From positions 1 to 50,421 of the forward strand of contig CAYRTD010000012.1 in the NCBI GenBank assembly GCA_964426915.1: a DNA stretch of 50,421 nt, given 5' to 3'. Both the position numbers and the translations under genes were made by a program. Below, in pieces: positions 35,355-43,290 of the stretch (within the stretch, counting starts at the first letter, position 1; each line of letters opens with the position of its first letter). The notes beneath the pieces were generated by a model. It made no database searches, had not been told where the DNA came from, and saw nothing but the letters and a program-made list of their open reading frames with translations. The stretch is from CAYRTD01 sp964426915. GTDB taxonomy: Bacteria; Bacteroidota; Bacteroidia; Bacteroidales; GCA-2748055.

Positions 35355-35846
35355 ATGAATGAGAGATCCAAAGTACTGAAGCATCTGGATACGCTTGCCA
35401 TTAATTATGAAATATATGAGCATCCACCCCTTCCTACAATAGAAGATGCCATCAGGCACTGGAAGGACATTAAAGCCACCCATTGCAAAAATCTTTTCTT
35501 CAGGAATCACAAAGGTAATCGTCATTACCTCGTGATTATCGAATATAGTAAGAACCTGAGCATTCATGATCTGGAGAAAAGGCTCAAACAGGGTAAATTG
35601 AGTTTTGCTTCGGAGAAACGAATGCAAAAATACCTGGAGGTAAATCCCGGATCAGTATCTGTTTTCGGGTTGATTAATGATACGGAAAACCATGTTCATC
35701 TGTTCCTCGACGAGAATCTCAAAAAGGCACAGTTCATTTCTTTTCACCCGAATGATAATACGGCCACTATCGTAATTTCTTTTCAGGATTTTGAAAAATT
35801 CCTGATTGCCACGGGAAATAGTTATGAATATCTGGAATTGTATTAG
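35355..35846 (+). CDS. YbaK/ProX-type aminoacyl-tRNA deacylase
   Basis: 163 aa, a single YbaK/prolyl-tRNA-synthetase-associated domain. Motifs: YEHPPLPTIEDA at the N-terminus, CKNLFFRN in the middle and NPGSVSVFGLIND, the ProX/PrdX signature. Such proteins hydrolyse mischarged tRNA (for example Ala-tRNA-Pro) in the cytoplasm. The upstream 90 bases after repeat C contain no strong promoter box. It converges with the cytochrome gene. Confidence 0.9.
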   Translation: MNERSKVLKHLDTLAINYEIYEHPPLPTIEDAIRHWKDIKATHCKNLFFRNHKGNRHYLVIIEYSKNLSIHDLEKRLKQGKLSFASEKRMQKYLEVNPGSVSVFGLINDTENHVHLFLDENLKKAQFISFHPNDNTATIVISFQDFEKFLIATGNSYEYLELY

Positions 35847-35848
35847 TT

Positions 35849-35876
35849 TGGGTAGTTCTAAGGAGGTACCTACCCA
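35849..35876. terminator. Hairpin between convergent genes
   Basis: TGGGTAG (35849-35855) and CTACCCA (35870-35876) form a perfect 7-base stem with a 14-base loop. It fills the 34-base gap between the ybaK-like and cytochrome genes and may terminate both, although no T-run is present. Confidence 0.45.
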
Positions 35877-35880
35877 CTAA

Positions 35881-36327
35881 TTAATATTCCGGGCGTAATT
35901 TTCCTACTTCGTCCTCCGTTATGGCTCCTGAATTATTTCCGAAGCTGTTGCGGATATAGGTTAAAACAGCGGCTATTTCCTTGTCGGAAAGAAAACTGTG
36001 GGGAACCATCACCTGATTGTAAACTTCACCTTTAACGATTATTTTACCCTGCATTCCATTAAGAATGATGTTGATTAGCGTTTCTTTGTCTCCATTAACG
36101 GTTTTGGTTTCCGAGAGGGGAGGAAACATTCCCGGATTTCCTGATCCGTCAGACTGATGACAGGCAAGACAATATTTCTTATAAACCTCTTCGCCTTTTT
36201 CGAGGACTTCCGGGGAAATTGACTTCCGGGTTCCGGGAACTTTTTCTCTTTCATGGGAATTCGCCTGGTTTCCGCAAAAGGTAAAGATTAGGAACATCAG
36301 AATGAAAAAAGAGAGTCTTTTGATCAT
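35881..36327 (-). CDS. Exported monohaem cytochrome c
   Basis: 148 aa from the ATG at 36327; an in-frame start 10 codons earlier would precede the signal peptide and is not favoured. Hydrophobic export signal (1-17), possible lipid-anchor Cys18 with a poor lipobox. Haem motif CLACH at 53-57; a likely axial Met is M107 (NQVMVPH). It is the class usually encoded beside soluble sugar dehydrogenases and would take electrons from such an enzyme in the periplasm. It lies downstream of the sugar dehydrogenase gene on the same strand. Confidence 0.9.
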   Translation of the reverse strand: MIKRLSFFILMFLIFTFCGNQANSHEREKVPGTRKSISPEVLEKGEEVYKKYCLACHQSDGSGNPGMFPPLSETKTVNGDKETLINIILNGMQGKIIVKGEVYNQVMVPHSFLSDKEIAAVLTYIRNSFGNNSGAITEDEVGKLRPEY

Positions 36328-36395
36328 TGGGCTATGATTTAGGCATATAAATTTCAAATAATACCCGAAAACCGGGATCTTATTATCAGCTTTAA

Positions 36396-36413
36396 AAACG
36401 TTCTGAAACGTTT
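36396..36413. promoter_or_regulatory. Perfect inverted repeat AAACGTT-CTGA-AACGTTT
   Basis: A 7-base-arm repeat between the sugar dehydrogenase and cytochrome genes. On the minus strand it is followed by TTTT-like bases, so it may be a weak terminator. AAACGTTT-centred palindromes are also bound by LacI-family regulators, so an operator for the cytochrome gene is possible. Confidence 0.35.
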
Positions 36414-36466
36414 AAAGATAAATATTTTTTTGACAATAGAATTTTGCTGTCTTATCCTTTAAGATT

Positions 36467-37747
36467 TTATTCTTCATACCGGATATTCCATACTTTGCCA
36501 TCTTTCGAGTCCACCACATAGAGAGATCCGTCGGGACCTTCTGCCACTCCACAGGGACGGTAAACTGCATCGCCAGGACTCATTACTTCATCAACCCGGT
36601 CGAAATTATCCGCAAATATTTCCCAATCGCCCGAAGGATATGCACCTTCGAAGGGTACAAAAACTACATAATACCCTCTTTGCTCTAAAGGACTGCGATT
36701 CCAGGAACCATGAAATGCAATAAAAGCTCCGTTTTTATAACGTTCCGGAAATTGATCACCAGTATAAAAAACCAGGTCATTTGGAGCTATATGACCGGGA
36801 AATGCCATGACAGGGTCGGTTTTTTCCTCGCACCGATCTGTCTTTGTTCTGTCTCCTCCATATTCCGGCGCCAATAATTTCTTGTTCTCAATCTGGTTAT
36901 AATAACAATATGGCCAGCCACCGTCAGCACCTTCTTCAATCAGAAAAAATTCCTCTGCCGGGAGAAGGGCATTTTCTTCTTCGGAGTACATATCGGGAAA
37001 GAACTGATGCAACTGGTCGCGACCATGCTGGATCACATACAAATGACCGGAATTATGATTCCAATCTAGAGCTACAGAGTTTCGGAGGCCTGTGGCATAT
37101 CGGTACGCATCTTTCATCTGGTCCTGATTGGGAGTGTCATCTTCAAAGCGCCAGATACCGGCCTGTCTTTCAAGCTGAGGGCAGGGATCCATGCCGGGTG
37201 AACCCTTTGTTCGCATCTGTTCCATACAAGCATTGGAAGGGGCTCCAACATTTACATACATATGTCCTTCATTATCAAAGGTAAAGGGTTTTACTGCATG
37301 CTGGTTTTGATCCGGGAAGCCGGTTGCAATAATTTCAGGATTCGGATCCGGTAGAAGATTTCCGTTTTGCAAGGGATATCGCATAACCTCAAGATCGGAA
37401 CCAAAATATAAATGATCTTTATGAAGACCGATACCGGTTCCCGGATAATCCCCAAAATACTCAATGATATCTGCTTCTATATCATTATTCGTATCGCGAA
37501 GGGCAACTATCCCCCCTCCATTATTGATACTTCGCAATGAAACATAAATGTCACCATTATCATTCACTGCAATATGTCTTCCAGCTCCAAGTGATTCGGC
37601 CACTACATAAGCTTTAAAACCTTCCGGTAAATCAAGAGTGGAATCTAAAAGTGCATCTTCGGAAACTTCCTGTCCGTTATTTTGTGTATTACAGGACAGA
37701 AAAAAGGATAGAAATACCAGCAGTAGAAATAATAATGTGTTTTTCAT
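36467..37747 (-). CDS. PQQ-dependent sugar (aldose) dehydrogenase-like lipoprotein
   Basis: 426 aa from the ATG at 37747, which begins a lipoprotein signal (hydrophobic run ending FFLSC at residue 19); the longer in-frame start at 37816 is rejected. The body is the six-bladed propeller of the soluble glucose/sorbosone dehydrogenase family: LPEGFKAYVVAES at the start, NQHAVKPFTFDNEGHMYV, TGLRNSVALDWN and FHGSWNRSP are family blocks. These enzymes oxidise aldoses with PQQ at the cell surface and pass electrons to a cytochrome c, which is encoded next door. PQQ synthesis genes are not in the window. Confidence 0.87.
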   Translation of the reverse strand: MKNTLLFLLLVFLSFFLSCNTQNNGQEVSEDALLDSTLDLPEGFKAYVVAESLGAGRHIAVNDNGDIYVSLRSINNGGGIVALRDTNNDIEADIIEYFGDYPGTGIGLHKDHLYFGSDLEVMRYPLQNGNLLPDPNPEIIATGFPDQNQHAVKPFTFDNEGHMYVNVGAPSNACMEQMRTKGSPGMDPCPQLERQAGIWRFEDDTPNQDQMKDAYRYATGLRNSVALDWNHNSGHLYVIQHGRDQLHQFFPDMYSEEENALLPAEEFFLIEEGADGGWPYCYYNQIENKKLLAPEYGGDRTKTDRCEEKTDPVMAFPGHIAPNDLVFYTGDQFPERYKNGAFIAFHGSWNRSPLEQRGYYVVFVPFEGAYPSGDWEIFADNFDRVDEVMSPGDAVYRPCGVAEGPDGSLYVVDSKDGKVWNIRYEE

Positions 37748-37906
37748 AATCCGGTTTATTAAATGTTTTTTAATTTCCTGAAAAAAACCCTTTTCAGAAA
37801 CCCGGAAGAAGCTCATTGTTCTAAAAAGGCGTTTACGGACAAAACAATGTTTCCCGCAAATAGTTTTATCCGAGGTCCAACGAATTAATTTTTTTTGCTG
37901 GCTTAC

Positions 37907-37944
37907 AAAAAAACCGTCTCATTTATTTTGAGACGGTTTTTTTT
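37907..37944. terminator. Bidirectional terminator below the hydrogenase operon
   Basis: A-run, CCGTCTCA (37914-37921), 7-base loop, TGAGACGG (37929-37936), T-run of 8. It begins 32 bases after the hydA stop on the minus strand. The A-run on the other side also makes it able to stop plus-strand transcription. Confidence 0.85.
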
Positions 37945-37975
37945 AGATATGATATGTAAATTCAGAAAGACTCAG

Positions 37976-39757
37976 TTAATATCTCTCCCTTTCGACATAG
38001 TGTGTATGAAGTAGTTCATGAGATTTATGACCATTGGGTTTGCCCAGAAAATCTTTGTAGATCTCTGTAATTTCAGGATTTTCGTGAGATTTGCGAACAG
38101 GCATTCCCATGTCTTCTTCATAAATCGCTTTAGCTCTTGCATCGCGAATTTCCGCATTCGTCGGTATGGGCTGACCACCTCCTCCGAGGCATCCTCCCGG
38201 ACAGGCCATTATCTCAATGAAGTGATATACTGCTTCTCCGTTTTTCACCTTATCCATTACCGCCCGTGCATTTACAAGTCCGTGGGCGACTGCACATTTT
38301 AATTCTGCTCCGTCCAGGAATTTCCAGTCATCAAGAGGATTTTCAATTTTAACAGAAGCTTCACGTACACCTTCCATTCCTCTCACAGGAGTAATATTAA
38401 GGTTTTCAAAGGGGACTTCACGCCCGGTTACCAGTTCATAGGCGGTACGCAGTGCGGCTTCCATTACTCCGCCGGTTGCTCCGAAAATTACAGCGGCTCC
38501 GGAAGATTCTCCCATGAGACTGTCATATTTCATATTCTCCAGACGGTCGAAATTAATACCCGCCTGACGGATCATCCTGGCAAGTTCACGTGTAGTAAGA
38601 ACATAATCTACATCTTTATATCCGCTTGATCTCATTTCCGGTCTGTCTGCTTCATATTTTTTAGCAGTACAGGGCATTATCGACACACTGACAATGTTTT
38701 TGGGATCAATTTTCCGTTTGTTTGCATAATAGGTCTTAGCGAGCGCCCCAAACATCTGTTGCGGTGATTTGCAGGTAGAAACATTTTTCAGAAAATCGGG
38801 ATAGGTATGTTCGATGAACTTTATCCATCCGGGTGAGCAGGAAGTTGTGAGAGGCAAAGCTACATCTTCCCTTTTATCTACAAGTACATCTTTAAGCCGG
38901 GTAAGTAATTCGGTACCTTCTTCCATTATTGTAAGGTCGGCAGTAAAGTCAGTATCCAGTACGCTATCGAATCCCAGCCGTTTTAGTGCAGAGACCATTT
39001 TTCCTGTTACTCTCTGCCCGGCTTCCAGTCCCAGGGCTTCTCCAAGTCCAACCCTGACTGCAGGAGCAGTCTGAACAACAACATGCTTATCAGGATCCAG
39101 GATAGCATCCCATACTTCATCAATATAATGGCGTTCTACCAGGGCACCGGTAGGACAACGGTTAATGCACTGTCCGCAATTAGTACAAACCACATCATGC
39201 ATCGGTTTGTCGAAGAAAGAGCTGATCTTCTGTTCGGCACCTTTGTTGGCAACTGCAAGGGCATTCACTCCCTGGAGTTCGGCACATGTACGCACGCATC
39301 GCTGACAACGAATGCATTTGCTGTCATCTTTCATCAGGGAAGGGGAGGTAATATCAATCATAGATTCTGCATCCCCGATAAGATCCAGGAAGAGATGATC
39401 TCCTACACTGTATTCATTCGCAAGGGTTTGTAATTCACACTGACCATTCTTATAACACTTGGTGCAATCGGCATTGTGCTCGGAAAGCAATAATTCAATG
39501 ATATGCTTTCTTGACGATCTGACGGTCAGACTGTTGGTGTTGATTTCCATGCCTTCCGATACAGGAGTTGCGCAAGATGCTACCAGTGCTTTTGCTCCAA
39601 CCTGCTCCACTACACAAACCCTGCAATTACCGGCAACACATAAGTCCTGGTGATGACATAAAGTAGGTATTCTGAAGTCCAGTTCTTTGGCAGCATCCAG
39701 TACAGTTGTTCCTTCTTTTACTTTTACCGGAAGTCCGTTTATTTTTAAATTTACCAT
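37976..39757 (-). CDS. hydA: [FeFe] hydrogenase catalytic subunit, NADH-linked multimeric type
   Basis: 593 aa. Domains in order: [2Fe-2S] ferredoxin (Cys 34, 45, 48, 62); His-ligated cluster (H94, C98, C101, C107); two [4Fe-4S] clusters (C148-151-154-158 and C191-194-197-201); H-cluster domain (about 225-590) with L1 TTSCSPGW at 304-311, L2 IMPCTAKKYEADRPEM (C363) and L3 EIMACPGGCLGGGGQP (C519, C523). The C-terminus GHKSHELLHTHY is typical of this group. L1 has Ser308 where the textbook motif TSCCPGW has a second Cys. It is the last gene of a hydC-hydB-hydA operon; maturation genes hydE, hydF and hydG are not in the window. Confidence 0.95.
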   Translation of the reverse strand: MVNLKINGLPVKVKEGTTVLDAAKELDFRIPTLCHHQDLCVAGNCRVCVVEQVGAKALVASCATPVSEGMEINTNSLTVRSSRKHIIELLLSEHNADCTKCYKNGQCELQTLANEYSVGDHLFLDLIGDAESMIDITSPSLMKDDSKCIRCQRCVRTCAELQGVNALAVANKGAEQKISSFFDKPMHDVVCTNCGQCINRCPTGALVERHYIDEVWDAILDPDKHVVVQTAPAVRVGLGEALGLEAGQRVTGKMVSALKRLGFDSVLDTDFTADLTIMEEGTELLTRLKDVLVDKREDVALPLTTSCSPGWIKFIEHTYPDFLKNVSTCKSPQQMFGALAKTYYANKRKIDPKNIVSVSIMPCTAKKYEADRPEMRSSGYKDVDYVLTTRELARMIRQAGINFDRLENMKYDSLMGESSGAAVIFGATGGVMEAALRTAYELVTGREVPFENLNITPVRGMEGVREASVKIENPLDDWKFLDGAELKCAVAHGLVNARAVMDKVKNGEAVYHFIEIMACPGGCLGGGGQPIPTNAEIRDARAKAIYEEDMGMPVRKSHENPEITEIYKDFLGKPNGHKSHELLHTHYVERERY

Positions 39758-39782
39758 GATTATTCCTGCTTTTAGAATTTTT

Positions 39783-40940
39783 TTAATAAATGATTTCTTC
39801 CTTGAAATTTACCACAATCGATTTGAACGCATTTCCCACCGACTGACCAAGTCCGCATTTGGATGCTGATTTCATGGTCCCGGCAAGTTTGATAAGTTCA
39901 TCAAGATATTTCGAATTTTTATCTCCCCTTTTTACTGCTTCAATTCCCAGTAAAAGTTGCTGACAGCCTACACGGCAGGGAGTACATTGTCCACAGGATT
40001 CTTCAGTGAAGAAGTCAAGATAATTGTGCAAAACATTATACATAGATCGGGAAGAATTGAAGAGTTTCATAGATCCACCTGTGGGAACCCCTTCGAAGCC
40101 GATAATTGTGTCTTTGAATTTTTTTCTGGGCACGCAGAATCCGGCAGCACCACCTACCTGTACAGCTTTGCTGTCACCATCTCCAAATTCTTCCACGAAG
40201 CGCTCAACTGTCATCCCCAGTTCCAGTTCATAAATACCGGATTTGGGGGTATCTCCCGAAACGGAGAAAACTTTTGATCCCCTGGAATCCGTGGTTCCCA
40301 AATCTTTGAACTTCTTGGAACCATGTGCGATGATCTCAACTGTGTATACCAGGGTTTCAACATTATTAATAACCGTCGGTTTTCCGAAAAGTCCCGATAC
40401 AGTCGGATAGGGAGGTTTATTTCTGGGTTCTCCTCTTTTTCCTTCAATAGATTCGAAAAGTGCGCTCTCTTCTCCGCATATATATGCACCCGAACCTAAT
40501 CGTAATAATATTTCAAAATCATAACCCAGATCTTTCAGGCGGGAATGGAAAAACTCAAGCTCTTCTGCAAGCCGGGGTACCAGGAATTTGTATTCCCCTC
40601 TTAAATAAATATACCCTTTTTTAGCACCTATCGCTTTGCCTGCGAGGGCCATTCCTGCAAATACTTTACGCGGAACCTGATCCAGGATCTGGCGGTCTTT
40701 AAAAGTGCCGGGCTCTCCTTCATCTGCATTACATACTACATATTTGTCGCCTTTTTCAGCAGCAGCGAATTTCCATTTCATGCCTGTTGGAAAGCCTGCT
40801 CCTCCACGCCCGCGAAGTCCGGATTCAAGAACTTCCTTAATAATCTCCTCAGGCTTCATTTTAGCAGCCCTGGTAAGAACTTCCAGTGTACTGGTCTTAT
40901 CAAAAATAAGATCAACTCTTTTTAGTTTAGCCGTTTTCAT
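39783..40940 (-). CDS. hydB: NuoF-like flavin/NADH subunit of the hydrogenase (core form)
   Basis: 385 aa. Homologous to the FMN/NADH-binding subunit of complex I and of HydABC hydrogenases. GLRGRGGAGFPTG at 41-53 starts the FMN/NADH site, with NADEGEPGTFKDR after it; ESCGQCTPCRVGC near 313-325 and a later KCGLGQ Cys bind one [4Fe-4S] cluster (N3-type). The N-terminal thioredoxin-like [2Fe-2S] domain and the C-terminal ferredoxin-like domain of the roughly 600-residue bifurcating HydB subunits are both absent. It lies 25 bases upstream of hydA. Confidence 0.93.
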   Translation of the reverse strand: MKTAKLKRVDLIFDKTSTLEVLTRAAKMKPEEIIKEVLESGLRGRGGAGFPTGMKWKFAAAEKGDKYVVCNADEGEPGTFKDRQILDQVPRKVFAGMALAGKAIGAKKGYIYLRGEYKFLVPRLAEELEFFHSRLKDLGYDFEILLRLGSGAYICGEESALFESIEGKRGEPRNKPPYPTVSGLFGKPTVINNVETLVYTVEIIAHGSKKFKDLGTTDSRGSKVFSVSGDTPKSGIYELELGMTVERFVEEFGDGDSKAVQVGGAAGFCVPRKKFKDTIIGFEGVPTGGSMKLFNSSRSMYNVLHNYLDFFTEESCGQCTPCRVGCQQLLLGIEAVKRGDKNSKYLDELIKLAGTMKSASKCGLGQSVGNAFKSIVVNFKEEIIY

Positions 40941-41012
40941 AATTAATATTTTTTCATATTCTGATGGAGAGTATAACGTGAATACCTCCGATACATGTTA
41001 ACTTTTAAATAA

Positions 41013-41477
41013 TTATTTTTTCAGATACTCCTGCAGTATTTCTGTGACTTTTGAAGGGGTTAATTCGGTGTAGGGGGTATCGTTGATAAGCATTGCCGGC
41101 GCTTTATGACACCATCCTATGCAATTTGCTTCCAGTAGACTGAATTTCTTGTCTGATGTTGTCTCACCCACCTTTATTTTCAGCGTTTCACTAATGGTAT
41201 TGAGAATATCATTTTTTCCCTTCATGGAACAGCTGATGGTCTTGCATACCCTTATCACATACTCTCCTCTTTCTTCGGTATCGAGGAAGGAGTAAAAGGA
41301 TGCTGTGCCATATACATCAGCAGCGGAAATGTCCAGTTCTCTCGCTACGTTAATTAATGCGTCATCCGTGAGAAAATTAGCCTCAACAATAAGATCCTGA
41401 AGTATCGGGATCAGATTCTCTCTTTTCCGTCCGTGTTTCTCTGCAAGCTGCTTTACGAGCTTATTATGTCCTGCCAT
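41013..41477 (-). CDS. hydC: NuoE-like [2Fe-2S] subunit of the hydrogenase
   Basis: 154 aa thioredoxin-fold ferredoxin. Ligands C78 and C83 (CKTISC) and C119 and C123 (CIGWC) bind one [2Fe-2S] cluster. The N-terminal helical bundle (LIPILQDLIVEANFLTDDAL...DVYGTASFYSF) is typical of NuoE/HydC. First gene of the operon; its leader carries two Rex-like inverted repeats around a -7 box. Confidence 0.94.
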   Translation of the reverse strand: MAGHNKLVKQLAEKHGRKRENLIPILQDLIVEANFLTDDALINVARELDISAADVYGTASFYSFLDTEERGEYVIRVCKTISCSMKGKNDILNTISETLKIKVGETTSDKKFSLLEANCIGWCHKAPAMLINDTPYTELTPSKVTEILQEYLKK

Positions 41478-41519
41478 AATTGTGAATTTACTTGATTAAT
41501 ACTAGGTTATAGGAATGTG

Positions 41520-41535
41520 TGTTATTTATATAACA
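41520..41535. promoter_or_regulatory. Rex-like operator 1
   Basis: TGTTAT-TTAT-ATAACA: perfect 6-base arms, 4-base spacer. It matches the clostridial Rex pattern TGTTAA-N4-TTAACA at 10 of 12 arm positions. It lies just after the predicted hydC transcript start. Confidence 0.5.
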
Positions 41536-41546
41536 ATATCACACCT

Positions 41547-41574
41547 CAAAGTTATCATTTAATTGTGAATCAAA
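41547..41574 (-). promoter_or_regulatory. Predicted hydCBA promoter
   Basis: Minus-strand -7 box TAACTTTG (complement of 41547-41554), a full TAnnTTTG match, and TTTG (complement of 41571-41574) 16 bases upstream. The transcript would start near 41540, 63 bases before the hydC ATG. Confidence 0.6.
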
Positions 41575-41580
41575 TAACAA
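41563..41580. promoter_or_regulatory. Rex-like operator 2
   Basis: TTGTGAATCAAATAACAA matches TTGTGAA-N4-TTCACAA at 12 of 14 arm positions. It covers the predicted -33 region of the hydC promoter; its centre is 44 bases (about four helical turns) from that of operator 1. Confidence 0.5.
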
Positions 41581-41758
41581 TAGAAAGCAAAATTTGCTGT
41601 TTAATCGAAATTAATAATTAATCTAAATAAAATTTATGGATATTTTGCTGAAAATATGAATGTAAAGAGATTCGAAAAAAATTAAGTCTTTATTGTCACT
41701 CAAATTTACAGATTTATAAACTATTTGAATGCAGGTGCGTTTATAATAAAAAATAACC

Positions 41759-42244
41759 ATGATTATAAGCCATATTGTAGCTGTATCCAGGAACTGGATT
41801 ATTGGAAAAAAAAAGGGTTTGCCCTGGAAAATGCCTGCTGACGCACAGTATTTTCATGATGTCACCATGGGACATCCGGTAATCATGGGCAGGAAAAATT
41901 ATGAAGCCAATAAAGGTGCTTTGCCGGGGAGATTAAATATTGTGGTAACCCGCAGGAGTGATTTCAGACCTGATGATGCTATGGTTGTGAACAGTATCGA
42001 CCAGGCCCTGGGAAATGTAAATCACAGGGAAGTGTTTATTGTCGGTGGCGGTGAAATTTACCGGCAAACCCTGGATATTGCCGACAGGATCTATTTAACT
42101 CTTATTGATACTGTTGTTGAAGGGGATACCAGCTATCCGGAAATAGACTTCCGGGATTATAATATAGTGTCTGAAGAAAAGCATGAGGCGGATGACGAAA
42201 ATCCATATGATTGGACTTATTATATTCTTGAACCCAAAACTTAA
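41759..42244 (+). CDS. folA: Dihydrofolate reductase
   Basis: 161 aa, normal length. It reduces dihydrofolate with NADPH. ISHIVAVSRNWIIGKKKGLPWKM is split by the usual substrate loop; MGRKNYEANKGALPGRLN and FIVGGGEIYRQTLDIADRIYLT are the NADPH-binding and C-terminal blocks. It stands alone on the plus strand, divergent from the hydrogenase operon; thyA is not next to it here. Confidence 0.96.
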   Translation: MIISHIVAVSRNWIIGKKKGLPWKMPADAQYFHDVTMGHPVIMGRKNYEANKGALPGRLNIVVTRRSDFRPDDAMVVNSIDQALGNVNHREVFIVGGGEIYRQTLDIADRIYLTLIDTVVEGDTSYPEIDFRDYNIVSEEKHEADDENPYDWTYYILEPKT

Positions 42245-42274
42245 ATAGCAAATTATATATTGAGTAGGATGAAT

Positions 42275-42316
42275 GGGGATTGGGGAGTAGGGGTTAGGGA
42301 GTAGGGATTAGGGGGT
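42275..42316 (+). repeat. G-rich heptamer tandem repeat (possible G-quadruplex)
   Basis: Six consecutive 7-base units: GGGGATT, GGGGAGT, AGGGGTT, AGGGAGT, AGGGATT, AGGGGGT. There are six G-runs of 3-5 with loops of 3-4 bases on the plus strand. It fills the 88-base gap between the convergent folA and CrtA-like genes. Confidence 0.85.
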
Positions 42317-42332
42317 TTGGATTGGGTTTCTT

Positions 42333-43061
42333 TCATTTTTTATTATCCGGATCCTTTGTCTGCACAGATATTCCTTCCAGCAGATCCTTTCCCCCCCAGG
42401 TACCCCCGGAACGATATGGCCGAAAGCGTGCAAACATTTCCTCAGTATACCAGTTCAGTGTGCGGGTTAGCTTTATCGCTTCAATATGTTTTGGATTTTG
42501 ATAAGCATAAGCATTCATCGCGGCTTCATCTTTCCAGATGCTGAAGGTAGCCATTTGTTTAAGTGGCCATTCACCAATACCTACAGAAAGAAGAAGTCCT
42601 TCCTGATCTTTTAACGGGGCACTGACTGAAGGTACTTTTTTCCAGAATTTCAAGAGATGACGGGAGGCGATGGTTGCCCTTGTAATTACTGAGATAATTT
42701 CACCGGCCGGAGGATGTTTGTCCGGAATGAAAGGTTGTTTTCCGTCCCATGTGCCGTGCACTCTCAAACTTTTCATGTAAACAGTCCAGATCTCTGTGGA
42801 ATGTTCCCGGTATTTTTTAAAAAGCGCAGAATTATTAAGAAAATCATCCGCTTTCTTTTCATCCTCCCATACGCCAAGAAAACAATAGGTTGAAAATTCG
42901 GGTGAAGGTTTAAAACCATTGCCGGCACCGGTACCCAATACCTTATAGAACTTTAGTCCCGGTATATTTTTTACATGAGGATGGGAGAGTTGCATCATGG
43001 TAAAGCCCCAGTATTTATTCTTGAAACCATGGTAATGAATGAAGGAAAAAGTAGTTACCAT
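42333..43061 (-). CDS. Spheroidene monooxygenase (CrtA)-like haem protein
   Basis: 242 aa. It resembles CrtA over its full length as I remember that family: an N-terminal FSFIHYHGFKNKYWGFTMMQ segment, then PGLKFYKVLGTGAGNGF, a WEDEKKADDFL dimeric-barrel region and a C-terminal WYTEEMFARFRPY...GTWGG. CrtA oxygenates carotenoids in phototrophs; no carotenoid genes are nearby, and Bacteroidota homologues have no established role. Shared genomic proximity with katG (also haem-dependent) suggests an oxidative role, but this is inference. Confidence 0.75.
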   Translation of the reverse strand: MVTTFSFIHYHGFKNKYWGFTMMQLSHPHVKNIPGLKFYKVLGTGAGNGFKPSPEFSTYCFLGVWEDEKKADDFLNNSALFKKYREHSTEIWTVYMKSLRVHGTWDGKQPFIPDKHPPAGEIISVITRATIASRHLLKFWKKVPSVSAPLKDQEGLLLSVGIGEWPLKQMATFSIWKDEAAMNAYAYQNPKHIEAIKLTRTLNWYTEEMFARFRPYRSGGTWGGKDLLEGISVQTKDPDNKK

Positions 43062-43290
43062 TTTATTGTTTTTTGAAACAGAGTTTAAGGAACCGGCTCT
43101 TTAACTGGCAATTTTTGTATTTCATTAGATGAAATTATTAAAAATTATTCACTACCTGAGTTGTTGGAAAAAACTATGAACTTATTTTCATGTAGAAAAA
43201 GCTTTAAAAACTACTCAATACTAACTAAAAAGTATGAGAGATAATTATTAAACGATTGTCTATCTTTGCGATAGCAAAAGATATCATCCG

